From the NCBI GenBank assembly GCA_900546225.1, contig URBZ01000001.1:1-64000 (forward strand): a stretch of 64,000 nucleotides of DNA. Direction: 5' to 3'. The stretch is from an uncultured Rickettsiales bacterium (GTDB lineage Bacteria; Pseudomonadota; Alphaproteobacteria; Rs-D84). This document shows positions 1 through 8,907 of this stretch, one piece after another (positions within the stretch are counted from its first letter, which is position 1; every line of letters begins with the position of its first letter). The position numbers and the translations under genes are program-made. The notes below the pieces were generated by a model. The model saw nothing but the letters and a program-made list of their open reading frames with translations, made no database searches and was not told the DNA's origin.

Positions 1-3000
1 TGTGCCGCCTTGGCATACCCAGCCGCACAAGTACCACTGGCTGCGGATTCATTTGCTTTCGCCACATATTTACCACCCGCAACATTCATGGTGCACTGTG
101 CTTCTTTGGTCGTTGACGCTGTCGCCACCAGGTCGCGATAGCCCGCCGGACATTGGTTACGTCCACCCGTGGTCAGACGTGACCCATACGCACCCGAATA
201 CACATTCGTACCACCTGGGCAATAGTAACCTGTACCCGCACAGTTCACTTGACCCGCGCCAACCGTTGCGACATATTTACCCGCCGCGGTTGTGACATAG
301 CAATCCAGTTCACTGTTAGAGCTGGCCGCCGACGATGGATACTTCGTCGGGCAAGTGTTACGCCCACCGGTTGAACCATAGTTCACACGTACGCCACCCG
401 GGCACCAACCGCCAGCTGTACATGTGCCTTCCGCCGCGCCTGCCGCTGCAACAAACTTCGAGTTGCTTGTGGTCAGGTAACATGCCGCGGTTGATTTTGC
501 CGCCGCGCCACCATCAGATGTCGCATATTTGCCGTTCCCCAGCGCGCTGCACAATTCCAGACCGAACTTTTCGACCTGAACCGTCGCCTGATTGCTGGAA
601 TTACACTCAACTTGATCTTTCCCTGGACAATACGCGTTCTTGTCGCATTCCTTGGCCACACCATAATACGCATATGTACCGCACCCCGTCGCCGTGGTCA
701 GGTAATACCCCGGATTCGCCTTGAACCACAGAACACTGCCCTGAACATCATACTTTCGCGTTGTGGTGTTGTATGTCACATAATCATACAAACTGCCGCG
801 TGTACCATTATATGTATTCAGTACTTGACACTCTGTGATTGCCGACTTACGCCCACTCATCGCGATATACGTATTTGCAATACTGTTGGTATAGTATTCC
901 GCAGGTATTGTTGCGCGCTTGTGATCCGCTGGCACTGGACACGCCGTCCGTGTGTTGGTTGACCCGTATGCAACCGTTGCCGATGGACAATAATACCCAC
1001 CATCACACTCTGTCTGTTTGCTGTCTTTGGCGGCCTTGATATAGTACCCACCCGTGGTCTGAACCGTACACTGTTCAGCTTTGCTCTTGGCCGCGGTTGT
1101 GTTGCTGGTATAGATACTTGGGCATGGGGTACATGATGTTGCCGTACCACCGCCATAGTATTCCGCACCCGTACAGGCCGAACATGCCGTACCATTGATA
1201 TAGTAACCAGGATTTGAACTCAACGCACTGTTGACCGTGGACGCCCCCCATGTTGTTGCGCCGTTAGACGCCGCCACCTGTTTCAGGTTACCACCCGCAC
1301 AATTTGCTGGTTTTGGACTGATTTGTACACAACTGGTGTGCGATTTCCAACCAGTGCCGGTCGAATCCGCCTTGGCCCAACCACTGGTCAGTGCAGGGCA
1401 CGCCGTGCATGATGACATACCAGTGCTGGCCGCATATGTCCAGTTTGCACAAGCATTGCACGATGTTGCCGTACCACCCGCGCTGTATGTACCAGGGTTG
1501 CAAGCATCGCATTTTTGACCATTAACAATGGAACCAGGTTTCGCCTGCAGCGGTGTGCTGATTGTTGATGCACCCCATGCGGTTGTGCTGGTCGCGTTTT
1601 GTTTCAATACACCGGCTCTGCAATTTCCGCCTACATTCTGGGTCTGGTTACATTGCGTTACCGCCGACCAACCAGTGCCACTGTTACGTGTCCATCCAGA
1701 TGTCTGGGCAGGGCATGCACTGCACGACGTCGCCGTGCCACCAGCTGACCATACCGCACCACTACACTGATCGCATTTTTGACCATTAACAATGGAACCA
1801 GGATTCGCCTGCAGTGGTGTGCTGATTGTTGTTGCACCCCATGCCGTTGTGCTGGTCGCGTTTTGTTTCAATACACCGGCTCTGCAATTTCCGCCTACAT
1901 TCTGGGTCTGGTTACATTGCGTTACCGCCGACCAACCAGTGCCACTGTTACGTGTCCATCCAGATGTCTGGGCAGGGCATGCACTGCACGACGTCGCCGT
2001 GCCACCAGCTGACCATACCGCACCACTACACTGGCTGCACGTTGCCGCGGCGGTATTGTTGCCGCTGATGATGTAACCGCCATTCGCAGTCACGCCATAT
2101 GTTGTTGTCGGCCATGCTGTGCCAGAATAGGTTACAGTATTCGTCGTAACCGTTGCGCAACCCGTAATGGTCTTGTTCGGTGCGGTGTACTTACACGCTG
2201 TGTTCGCAGATGAACCCGCCGCAGATGTATACGTACCACCAGATACAGACACCCCACTTAAACTGCTGCACAATGTGCGACCGCCCGTGGATTCATAGTT
2301 CACTTTTGTACCGCCCGCACACCAGCCGCCCGCGGCACAGGTGCTTTCTGCGGCCTTGGATGTGGCTACATACTTGCCCGCCGTTGTGGTCAGGTAACAC
2401 GCTGTTGCTGCACCTGATTTAGCTGGGCTGTAATTATACCCGTTGCCTAAATCGCTGCACGCGTATTTACCCATTTCGTCATTATGTGTTCCAGTCGAGC
2501 ACAATGGCATTGACGTATACCCTGGGCAGTAACTGTTCGCCGGACATTCCGCAACGTTGTGATACAACATACGATTTGTCGGTTCGTTACAGTATGTTTC
2601 AGAATACTTGTCGACCAAATACCAACCAGCGTTTACAAAGGTATAGTACTTACCACCACCAACCTCATATTTGCCACTGGTTTCGTTAAATTCAACACTT
2701 TCAACCGTAAAGTTACCCGCCGCATTTGTGAACGTATAGTTCGCACTGCACGATGTTATCGCAGGCAACCCCGTTGACCAACCTTGATTGCTGATGGACA
2801 AACGTGTCGGATTCAGATAATCATCAGGATACGTTGTACGCGCGGTTGTGGCATCAGCCGGCGGACACGCCGTTGGTGAATTTGTCTCACCATATTTAAC
2901 AGACGCCGATGGGCAGTAATTCTTGGCAGGGCACTTTGTCTGCTCGGTTGCCTCGGGCGCGGCAATATATTTACCTGCCGTGGTCTGAACCGCACAATCC

Positions 3001-6000
3001 GATTTCTGTGTTGCCGCAGCACCATCACGATATTTCTCCGGACACTGGTTGCGACCCAATGTCGTATTCTGGCTGACTGTACCACCAGCACCCCAGTACC
3101 CAGTGCCAACTGTTGTACATGCACTGCCAGCTGTTGCTACATACGTACCAGCTGCGCATGTCGCCTTGCACGATGCCTCGCCAGCGTGTGATGCCGCAGT
3201 TGTGCCGCTGTTGGTGTAACCGTTCGCCGTTTTGCACCCTGTGCACGATGCCGCACCAGCATCAGAGTATTGGTTATTACTACACACTTCGCAACTGGAT
3301 GATGTGCCGCCATAGTTCACAGTATGTGCTGCCTTAAATGTACCCGGCACGCACTGCGTTGCACTGCTGGCATTTGCCGTTGCAATAACCTGACCAGACA
3401 GAGAGTCAGTACGGCACGCCGACGCACCACCTGTGTTATCATTATCAGAATTTGGATACATACCACCGGCCAGTCCATTGCACGCCGTGCACGACGTACC
3501 ACTAACGTAATACCCCGACTTTGCAGTTACAGCCGCTGGCTTCTTGGTACAATTTGTCGGTGTACAATCTGTTTTTACCGTACCACTGGCATACTTGGTA
3601 TACTGACATGTTCCTGGTGTGCATGCATTCCATGACGTCACACTGTTACAGTTTGTCGGGACACTGCCATTGACCTGTGAACCTGTCTTGTCGAATGTTC
3701 CATAGCACGACGATGACGTTATATCACCACCATCGGACGACGGATACAATACATCCGCAGACGAACACGACTTGGCCACACCTGATTCCAAATAATAATT
3801 CTTGCTGGCAGACGTACACGCTTTATGCGACTGCTGGCAATCTTTTGGTGTGCAAGATGTGGTTGTACCACTCTTGTAAATGCGATACCAACATCGGTCT
3901 GGGTGACACGCGATCACCGTTTGTGCTGCGCACCCTGTCGGCAACGCAGGCGCAATCTGAGAACCCGTATTGATCGCATTTTTATAGCAATTATCTTCCG
4001 ATGATGTACCCGCATCAGAATATGAGTAATCCGAAGGACAAGCATTCAACCCTTGGTCTGTCCCGCTATTGAAAGAGAAAGTTCCACCACCGCACCAACT
4101 GTTTGCAGTACAAGTAGCGCACGCCGTTGCGCCTGCTTTCAAATACTGACCGGCAGTGCAAGTGTATGAATTCACCTTCCACCCAGCGTACAGGGTTGCG
4201 TCTGCAACCTTATTCCATGTGCGCGCCGATGCGCCCGCCGTGGTATAGTACTGCGTACCCTTGGTATAGTCCGCATTATCGTACCAACCCATAAATGTGT
4301 AACCAGTGCGGGTTGGGGCGGTTGTACTGATTGATGGCATTGCACTGTCGTACTTTGCCGTTGCATTCGCCGATTGACCACCCGTACCACCATTTGCATT
4401 AAATGATACAGTACTTGTTCTGGCAAAACACTTACTTGTTACCCATGCCTGACCAACAGAGCCCCCCTCAGTGAAAATCGTAGTGGTGTCTGTGCCACCA
4501 TTCATACTGTACCCAGTGTCGCATGTCACATAACAGCTCACCGCATTTCCAGAAATCAACATAGTCGCACTACCATGTGTGACATTACAGCCGGCCGCAC
4601 TGTACTGGGCGTACAATGTAGTATTCGCGGTAAATGTCGTATTTGATGACGGCAACGCCCCATCGTTTGTGATATAGCGTGTACCACCACTTTGTGCGGA
4701 ATAGTAACCGTTAAACACGCTGTTTGTTTTGGTTGGCATTGTAATGCTGGTAATTGCCTTGGTCGCCGCGGCATCGCTGTACCAGCCGGTTGCATACTTC
4801 AAATAAATAGTCGATGTACCCCCTGTACCACCATTATTCATCAACGAAACAGTAAATGTACGCGGACTGCACGATGCAGATACACTGGCCGTGCCAACCG
4901 CACCTGTGACCGTAAACGACGTCGTCGCATTTGTGCCGCCGGACTGGCTGTAACCTGTATTACACGTAACCGCACAAGATACCTTGTTCCCAGAAATCGA
5001 CATGGTCGCACTGCCGTTTGTGACATTGCAGCTGGCCGTGCTGTACTGGGCATACAATGTTGTATTCGCACTGAATGTTGTGTTCGACGGCAACGCACCA
5101 GCGTTTGTGATATAGCGCGTGCCACCAGATTGTGCGGAATAGTACCCGTTGAATACACTGTTCGCCTTGGTCGGCATTGTAACGCTGCTGATTGATGTGG
5201 TCAGCGCGGCATTGCTGTACCAACCAACACTAGGCACTTCATAGACAGCAGACATGCCACCCGTACCGCCATTTGCCGTTGCATTCAGTGTGATGGTATA
5301 TGAACCAACCTCACAAGAACACGATGAACCGTTGCAGGTTGGGTTCTTGTAACCCGACGCACAGGTTGCAGTATATGTACATTTGTTGCCATCAGTCGAT
5401 GCGGTGCACGATGCAACACCGGTGCCCTTGGTACACGCAACGCAAGATGCAATCTTACATGAATTTGAAACATAGTTCGGTGTCCATGTTGGTTCCACCC
5501 ACGTTTCCACATTTGCAGAGTTAGAGCAGGTCACACCGCAGCTGCCTGACCCAGTGCCCGATGTTGTTTTACCTTTTGGACACGGTTCACAAGCGGTTGC
5601 CTCGTCATCACTGTATGAACCACGTGCGCACGCCGTGCCACGGGCAATCGTCGGGCGCGAATCCGTTAAATCACGTTCTTCATTATATTCGTCATAATAA
5701 ACTTTCCGTCCATCGTTATCACAATATTCACCGGACGTGCAATAATCCAGGCCATTATTCACGGTCTCAACCTTTTCAGCAACAGACAATGTCCGATAGC
5801 AATCATTGATGTTTGAACTGCCGGCTGCACTCTCGAAATAATAACTGGTAGCAGTTCTACAACTCGTTATTCCACACGCACTGGTTGCACCGGTCACCAA
5901 TGAAACGCCACTGCATGTTTGGCTGGGGCAATAACTGCCCGCCGGACATGTTGTGCATGATGTTGCACCCTTTGGTAAATACTGGCCCGCTTGGCATGTT

Positions 6001-6446
6001 ACATTGACAGTAATCGCCCGCGGCGCGGCTGTACCGCCATCGCAAGTGTAATTAGAACCATATACAGAGCATGGACGACACGCATTGCCCGGCTTTGACG
6101 AGCCATCGGGTACCTTACTGGTCGAACTGTTGGTCATATAGTAACCCGCAGAACAGCTGGTATATCTCTTGTACGTTGGGCATGTATAGCCACCCGCGGA
6201 TTGGACAGGGGCGGCCGTACCACCGGCACAGGTATAATTAGAGCCCATTTTGGAACATGGTTGACAATAGTTCCCAACCTTTGGCGTACCGTTGTGCGTC
6301 GTTGAACTCTTGTTGGCCGTCATGTAATAGCCGTGCTGGCAACTCAGATACGTTGGCAAACTGCTGCACGAATACCCCGCGGCAAGCGCATTACCGGCAA
6401 AAAATAAAGTTCCCAAACATACAAAAAAACGCAGAATTCTAGACAT
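1..6446 (-). CDS. Giant secreted cysteine-rich repeat protein (partial, C-terminus beyond window)
   Basis: The reading frame opens at the ATG ending at 6446 and stays open for about 2,148 codons to the left edge, so the C-terminus is missing. Residues 1-22 are a signal peptide (basic start, hydrophobic core, A-L-A cleavage). The next ~370 residues are rich in C-x2-C and G-Y-Y motifs such as CPAGSYCP. Three InlB-type B repeats (Listeria-Bacteroides repeat, N-x-N-G-G-T-G-G ... G-W-Y-D ... L-Y-A-x-W) follow at about 5310-5040, 4870-4590 and 4400-4150. The rest is a long run of cysteine-rich modules with short spacers (CPx, GYY, GTYVAT), including a 264-bp tandem duplication near 1507-2033. The build suggests a disulfide-rich surface or secreted adhesin-like filament. 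That role is inference. No transmembrane anchor is visible in the part shown. Confidence 0.85.
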   Translation of the reverse strand, partial: MSRILRFFVCLGTLFFAGNALAAGYSCSSLPTYLSCQHGYYMTANKSSTTHNGTPKVGNYCQPCSKMGSNYTCAGGTAAPVQSAGGYTCPTYKRYTSCSAGYYMTNSSTSKVPDGSSKPGNACRPCSVYGSNYTCDGGTAAPRAITVNVTCQAGQYLPKGATSCTTCPAGSYCPSQTCSGVSLVTGATSACGITSCRTATSYYFESAAGSSNINDCYRTLSVAEKVETVNNGLDYCTSGEYCDNDGRKVYYDEYNEERDLTDSRPTIARGTACARGSYSDDEATACEPCPKGKTTSGTGSGSCGVTCSNSANVETWVEPTWTPNYVSNSCKIASCVACTKGTGVASCTASTDGNKCTYTATCASGYKNPTCNGSSCSCEVGSYTITLNATANGGTGGMSAVYEVPSVGWYSNAALTTSISSVTMPTKANSVFNGYYSAQSGGTRYITNAGALPSNTTFSANTTLYAQYSTASCNVTNGSATMSISGNKVSCAVTCNTGYSQSGGTNATTSFTVTGAVGTASVSASCSPRTFTVSLMNNGGTGGTSTIYLKYATGWYSDAAATKAITSITMPTKTNSVFNGYYSAQSGGTRYITNDGALPSSNTTFTANTTLYAQYSAAGCNVTHGSATMLISGNAVSCYVTCDTGYSMNGGTDTTTIFTEGGSVGQAWVTSKCFARTSTVSFNANGGTGGQSANATAKYDSAMPSISTTAPTRTGYTFMGWYDNADYTKGTQYYTTAGASARTWNKVADATLYAGWKVNSYTCTAGQYLKAGATACATCTANSWCGGGTFSFNSGTDQGLNACPSDYSYSDAGTSSEDNCYKNAINTGSQIAPALPTGCAAQTVIACHPDRCWYRIYKSGTTTSCTPKDCQQSHKACTSASKNYYLESGVAKSCSSADVLYPSSDGGDITSSSCYGTFDKTGSQVNGSVPTNCNSVTSWNACTPGTCQYTKYASGTVKTDCTPTNCTKKPAAVTAKSGYYVSGTSCTACNGLAGGMYPNSDNDNTGGASACRTDSLSGQVIATANASSATQCVPGTFKAAHTVNYGGTSSSCEVCSNNQYSDAGAASCTGCKTANGYTNSGTTAASHAGEASCKATCAAGTYVATAGSACTTVGTGYWGAGGTVSQNTTLGRNQCPEKYRDGAAATQKSDCAVQTTAGKYIAAPEATEQTKCPAKNYCPSASVKYGETNSPTACPPADATTARTTYPDDYLNPTRLSISNQGWSTGLPAITSCSANYTFTNAAGNFTVESVEFNETSGKYEVGGGKYYTFVNAGWYLVDKYSETYCNEPTNRMLYHNVAECPANSYCPGYTSMPLCSTGTHNDEMGKYACSDLGNGYNYSPAKSGAATACYLTTTAGKYVATSKAAESTCAAGGWCAGGTKVNYESTGGRTLCSSLSGVSVSGGTYTSAAGSSANTACKYTAPNKTITGCATVTTNTVTYSGTAWPTTTYGVTANGGYIISGNNTAAATCSQCSGAVWSAGGTATSCSACPAQTSGWTRNSGTGWSAVTQCNQTQNVGGNCRAGVLKQNATSTTAWGATTISTPLQANPGSIVNGQKCDQCSGAVWSAGGTATSCSACPAQTSGWTRNSGTGWSAVTQCNQTQNVGGNCRAGVLKQNATSTTAWGASTISTPLQAKPGSIVNGQKCDACNPGTYSAGGTATSCNACANWTYAASTGMSSCTACPALTSGWAKADSTGTGWKSHTSCVQISPKPANCAGGNLKQVAASNGATTWGASTVNSALSSNPGYYINGTACSACTGAEYYGGGTATSCTPCPSIYTSNTTAAKSKAEQCTVQTTGGYYIKAAKDSKQTECDGGYYCPSATVAYGSTNTRTACPVPADHKRATIPAEYYTNSIANTYIAMSGRKSAITECQVLNTYNGTRGSLYDYVTYNTTTRKYDVQGSVLWFKANPGYYLTTATGCGTYAYYGVAKECDKNAYCPGKDQVECNSSNQATVQVEKFGLELCSALGNGKYATSDGGAAAKSTAACYLTTSNSKFVAAAGAAEGTCTAGGWCPGGVRVNYGSTGGRNTCPTKYPSSAASSNSELDCYVTTAAGKYVATVGAGQVNCAGTGYYCPGGTNVYSGAYGSRLTTGGRNQCPAGYRDLVATASTTKEAQCTMNVAGGKYVAKANESAASGTCAAGYAKAA
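1507..2033 (-). repeat. Two near-identical 264-bp tandem units inside the giant cysteine-rich gene
   Basis: The stretch 1507-1769 repeats at 1771-2033 with a shift of exactly 264 bp (88 codons) and only about four single-base differences. The shift is a multiple of three, so the reading frame is kept. The near identity at DNA level contrasts with the other modules of this gene, which are similar only as protein, and points to a recent duplication or gene conversion. Confidence 0.9.
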
Positions 6447-6527
6447 TCTTCCCACTTCTTTTTCTCTTTTATACATTATCTTAGAAAAAAACGCATAACC
6501 TGCGCAAGAGAAAAAATACTTTTTTAT

Positions 6528-6544
6528 TTGCCCGTCGCGGGCAA
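6528..6544. other. Small hairpin upstream of rnpB promoter
   Basis: A 7-bp perfect stem (TTGCCCG / CGGGCAA, loop TCG) lies between the giant gene and the rnpB promoter, with a T-rich run on its 5' side in + orientation. It has no T tract on the correct side to act as a terminator for either neighbour. Its role is unknown. Confidence 0.35.
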
Positions 6545-6578
6545 CGATGACGGTGCACACGTAAAAGTTGCTTTTTTG

Positions 6579-6606
6579 TTGAAATTCGACAAATTGTTGG
6601 TAAAAT
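6579..6606 (+). promoter_or_regulatory. rnpB promoter
   Basis: TTGAAA (6579-6584) and TAAAAT (6601-6606) are 16 bp apart and place transcription start near 6612-6614, exactly at the first paired base of the RNase P P1 helix. Confidence 0.75.
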
Positions 6607-6611
6607 TCCAC

Positions 6612-6942
6612 CCGTCAGATGCACAGAGCATAGCGGTCACGCGCCAAGCACGACCGAGGAAAGTCCGGACTGCGTGGGACAACACATCGGCTAATGACCG
6701 AGCGGAGCGATCCGACGATTAGAGCAGCAGTGACGAAACGATTAAATTCGAGTGAAACGGGCAATCTCTGTGTGCAGCAACTTCAAATAGGCCCCCATTG
6801 ACAAGTCCCAAGGAGGGGGCGGGTAGAAGGCATGATGCCCAGTGGTAACATTGGGTACAGATTGATTATGTTCACTACCCTTGGGTTGGCCATATGGCAA
6901 TCCATGGGCAGCACAGAATCCGGCTTATCGTGCATCTGACAA
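6612..6942 (+). ncRNA. rnpB: RNase P RNA (bacterial type A)
   Basis: This is the catalytic RNA of RNase P, which matures tRNA 5' ends. The 5' 11-mer at 6614-6624 is perfectly complementary to 6930-6940, forming helix P1. The conserved 5' P4 block GAGGAAAGTCCGGACT starts near 6656. The conserved 3' block ACAGAATCCGGCTTAT is at about 6913-6928, giving the universal P4 pairing. The length of about 330 nt fits small type A RNAs of alphaproteobacteria. A good sigma70-like promoter precedes it and a hairpin plus T-run follows. The two landmark motifs and the exact P1 closure make the call very firm. Confidence 0.97.
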
Positions 6943-6968
6943 AAACCGCCCGCGTGGCGGTTTTTTTT
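6943..6968 (+). terminator. rnpB terminator
   Basis: The hairpin CCGCC-CGCGT-GGCGG (6946-6960) is followed by eight T residues, directly after the RNase P 3' end. Confidence 0.9.
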
Positions 6969-7635
6969 AGTGAGAAAGTGATAGAGTGATACAGCGATAA
7001 AGTTACGTAAAAAAATTGTCATTGCGAGGAATGAAATGACGAAGCAATCCAGTGAATAACGTCGAGCAGGCAGGAATAGGGGCTAAGCAGTGCGAACGTA
7101 GCGCGTCAAAAATACCATCCGTAATTACGAGCTCTCTCGACCACCCCGTCGCATTCGCGCCACCCCTCCAATGGAGGGGAACTTGGCACTACCAGCACCC
7201 TTGTCATTGCGAGGAATGAAATGACGAAGCAATCCAGTAAATACAAAAGTGCGCCGATGGCGCGGCTCTACTAACTGGATTGCCACGCTACGCTCGCAAT
7301 GACAAGGATGCTGTGAAACGAAACCGAGCGGCATGCGAAAGTTGCGGCAAGAACGCAGTCCGCAGGCGACACATAAGAGTGCGCCGTTGGCGCAACATTA
7401 TCAACTGGATTGCCGCGCTGCGCTCGCAATGACAAGGATGCTAACAGCGTGTAAAAAACACGCCACAACACATATGCTAGAATCTCTGTCATTGCGAGGA
7501 ATGAAATGACGAAGCAATCCAGTGAATAACAAAAGTGCGCCGATGGCGCGGCTTTATTTACTGGATTGCCACGCTACGCTCGCAATGACAAGGGTGCTAG
7601 TAAATCTATTATCTATGCTCTATTATCTATGCTCT
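6969..7635. repeat. Intergenic mosaic of interspersed repeats
   Basis: I see no gene in these ~670 bases. They hold at least four repeat families. (1) A degenerate array of TGATAGAG/TGATACAG units at 6969-7003. (2) Six copies of a 30-36 bp element reading GTCATTGCGAG...GAAGCAATCCAG or its reverse complement, at 7018-7053, 7203-7238, 7274-7303, 7404-7433, 7488-7523 and 7560-7589. (3) A GCGGCAAGAACGCAG...GGCGACAC element at about 7342-7372. (4) Two tandem copies of TCTATTATCTATGC at 7605-7635. The 80-bp stretch from about 7446 recurs almost identically at 27045-27124. A diverged palindrome of the DUF559-associated type is listed separately at 7141-7179. Confidence 0.85.
7141..7179 (-). repeat. 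Diverged solo copy of the DUF559-associated palindromic repeat
   Basis: Read on the minus strand the stretch begins CCCCTCCATTGGAGGGGTGG and ends with ACGGGGTGG. It matches the layout of the repeats flanking the DUF559 gene at 8458-8905, with the second half more degenerate. Confidence 0.6.
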
Positions 7636-7660
7636 AAAAAACGCGCCGAATGGCGCGTTT
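7636..7660 (-). terminator. tolA terminator
   Basis: A CGCGCC...GGCGCG hairpin lies immediately after the tolA stop codon. It is followed on the minus strand by a run of six T residues. Confidence 0.85.
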
Positions 7661-8434
7661 TTACATAACCTTGCCCTGTGTCGGGTAAAAGGTCAACTGA
7701 ATCTTTTCCCATTTGTCAAATTCGGCAGTTGGCAGCATCTTGAACGGCTGGCACACGTTTATCGCGCTGCGGATTGTGTCCAATACGTACGCAAACGCGG
7801 GATCGGTTTCCGCGCGCGCCGCAGATTCAAACCAAACATCGCGCACCGTGCCATTACGACGCATTGTCAGGTGCGCCACCGCACGAATATCACTGATGTC
7901 CGAACGCGACGTGTCAATCGACCAACAGCGCGTCATTGCCACACGCAACGCGTCAACCACCGATATGGTCAATGTTCTGTCCAGTGATACAACCTCGCGA
8001 TTGACACGGACAACCGTCTTTTTACGTGGGGCGGGTGTATCATCAGGTTTCTTGACCTCAGCGGGCTTTTCGGGCTCTGGCTGTTTTTTCTCGGGTTCTG
8101 GCTCTGGTTCTTCGACCAGCGATGGCGTTTCAATCGGCTTTGGCTCTGCGACCGGTGCGGGGGCGGGCTGGGGCTCTGGCTGTTTGGTTTCCGGCTGATT
8201 TTTTGGCGCGTCGGGCACACTGTCCGCATTCACGTTATGCAGGCGCGTTTCATCACCCGTGACACGCACGGCATTCAAATCAATTTCATAAATCTGAATC
8301 CGATCGGGCGCAACCAGTTTTGCACGCTGGGTCAATACCGCAAACGACGTCACCATAATGGCCAGCACAACCAAGTGCCCCATCACGGACATCAACAAAT
8401 TTTCAGAATTAAAGATGTTAAATTTGCATTTCAT
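7661..8434 (-). CDS. tolA: TolA-like periplasmic-spanning protein
   Basis: This is the link protein of the Tol system, anchored in the inner membrane by one N-terminal helix (LVVLAIMVTSFAVL, residues ~20-33). A long Pro/Glu/Lys-rich periplasmic linker follows (about residues 75-145), then a C-terminal domain of ~100 residues. That domain has two cysteines (RCWSID, NVCQPF) and the alternating strand/helix look of TolA/TonB_2 domains. The adjacent tolQ and tolR genes support the name. I chose the ATG at 8434, about 9 nt after a GGTGA. A GTG at 8446 overlapping the DUF559 stop by 4 nt is also possible. Neither tolB nor pal follows here. TolA sequences diverge fast, so the assignment rests on architecture plus context. 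Confidence 0.8.
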   Translation of the reverse strand: MKCKFNIFNSENLLMSVMGHLVVLAIMVTSFAVLTQRAKLVAPDRIQIYEIDLNAVRVTGDETRLHNVNADSVPDAPKNQPETKQPEPQPAPAPVAEPKPIETPSLVEEPEPEPEKKQPEPEKPAEVKKPDDTPAPRKKTVVRVNREVVSLDRTLTISVVDALRVAMTRCWSIDTSRSDISDIRAVAHLTMRRNGTVRDVWFESAARAETDPAFAYVLDTIRSAINVCQPFKMLPTAEFDKWEKIQLTFYPTQGKVM

Positions 8435-8442
8435 AATAAAGT

Positions 8443-8889
8443 TCACCGTGTTTTATTCCCCGCCAACGGAGGGGTGGACGCGTCAGCGGACGGGGAGGGT
8501 CTCCGTTCTGCCAACATCACCAAATTCGCCCGTATCCACTCAATTACACCGCTCATATCTCTCTTTACATCCATGTCCTCTATATGCAATACCCGCATTC
8601 CTAAACTGCCCAAATACTGGTCGCGTTCTTCGTCATATTCAACCTTGTTATCATGCGTCCAACCATCAACCTCTATAACCAACTTTAATTCTTTGCAATA
8701 GAAGTCGACGATATAATTTCCAATGGGTTTCTGTTTGGTGAAATCATACCCCAGTTTACGTTGTTTTAACTCATTCCACAACAACGCCTCTGACAAATTT
8801 CCCGCATGCCTATTGGCACGGGAAAAACTGTTAAGATTATGGTTGTACAAATCCACCAGAACCCTCCCCACCGCACTTACGTGCGGCAC
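8443..8889 (-). CDS. DUF559-family nuclease-like protein in a repeat-flanked cassette
   Basis: The protein (148 aa from a GTG start) matches the DUF559 family, a small PD-(D/E)XK-like fold related to very-short-patch repair endonucleases. Visible signatures are SEALLWNELKQRKLGYDF, the core IVDFYCKELKLVIEVDG with acidic residues, then DEERDQYLGSLGMRVL. It sits between tolR and tolA. Both ends of the reading frame run into a 42-44 bp palindromic repeat: the first residues (up to GRVL) and the last ~20 (SPSADASTPPLAG) are encoded by repeat sequence. An internal start near residue 12 is possible. Nuclease activity is not proven, and the family is often repeat-associated in my recollection. It may be a self-spreading passenger rather than part of Tol function. 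Confidence 0.85.
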   Translation of the reverse strand: MPHVSAVGRVLVDLYNHNLNSFSRANRHAGNLSEALLWNELKQRKLGYDFTKQKPIGNYIVDFYCKELKLVIEVDGWTHDNKVEYDEERDQYLGSLGMRVLHIEDMDVKRDMSGVIEWIRANLVMLAERRPSPSADASTPPLAGNKTR

Positions 8890-8905
8890 CCCTCCGACGG
8901 AGGGG
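8458..8905 (-). mobile_element. Candidate DUF559 cassette with inverted palindromic ends
   Basis: The left end 8458-8499 reads on the + strand CCCCGCCAACGGAGGGG, then a GGACGCGTCAGCGGAC hairpin and GGGGAGGG. The right end 8862-8905, read on the minus strand, is CCCCTCCGTCGGAGGGG, then a CCGCACGTAAGTGCGG hairpin and GGGGAGGG. The two are therefore the same element in inverted orientation, around one gene. Solo copies lie at 19801-19842, 25408-25449 and (diverged) 7141-7179. The cassette starts 2 bp from the tolR stop codon and ends at the tolA start. I saw no target duplication. Confidence 0.7.
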
Positions 8906-8907
8906 AA

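Noticed and set aside
6528..6544. Hairpin upstream of rnpB as a terminator
   Set aside because: No T-run on the 3' side in either direction, and no gene ends there.
6969..7635. Possible CRISPR array in the repeat cluster
   Set aside because: Repeats are in both orientations with unequal spacing, the spacers are themselves other repeats, and no cas genes are present.
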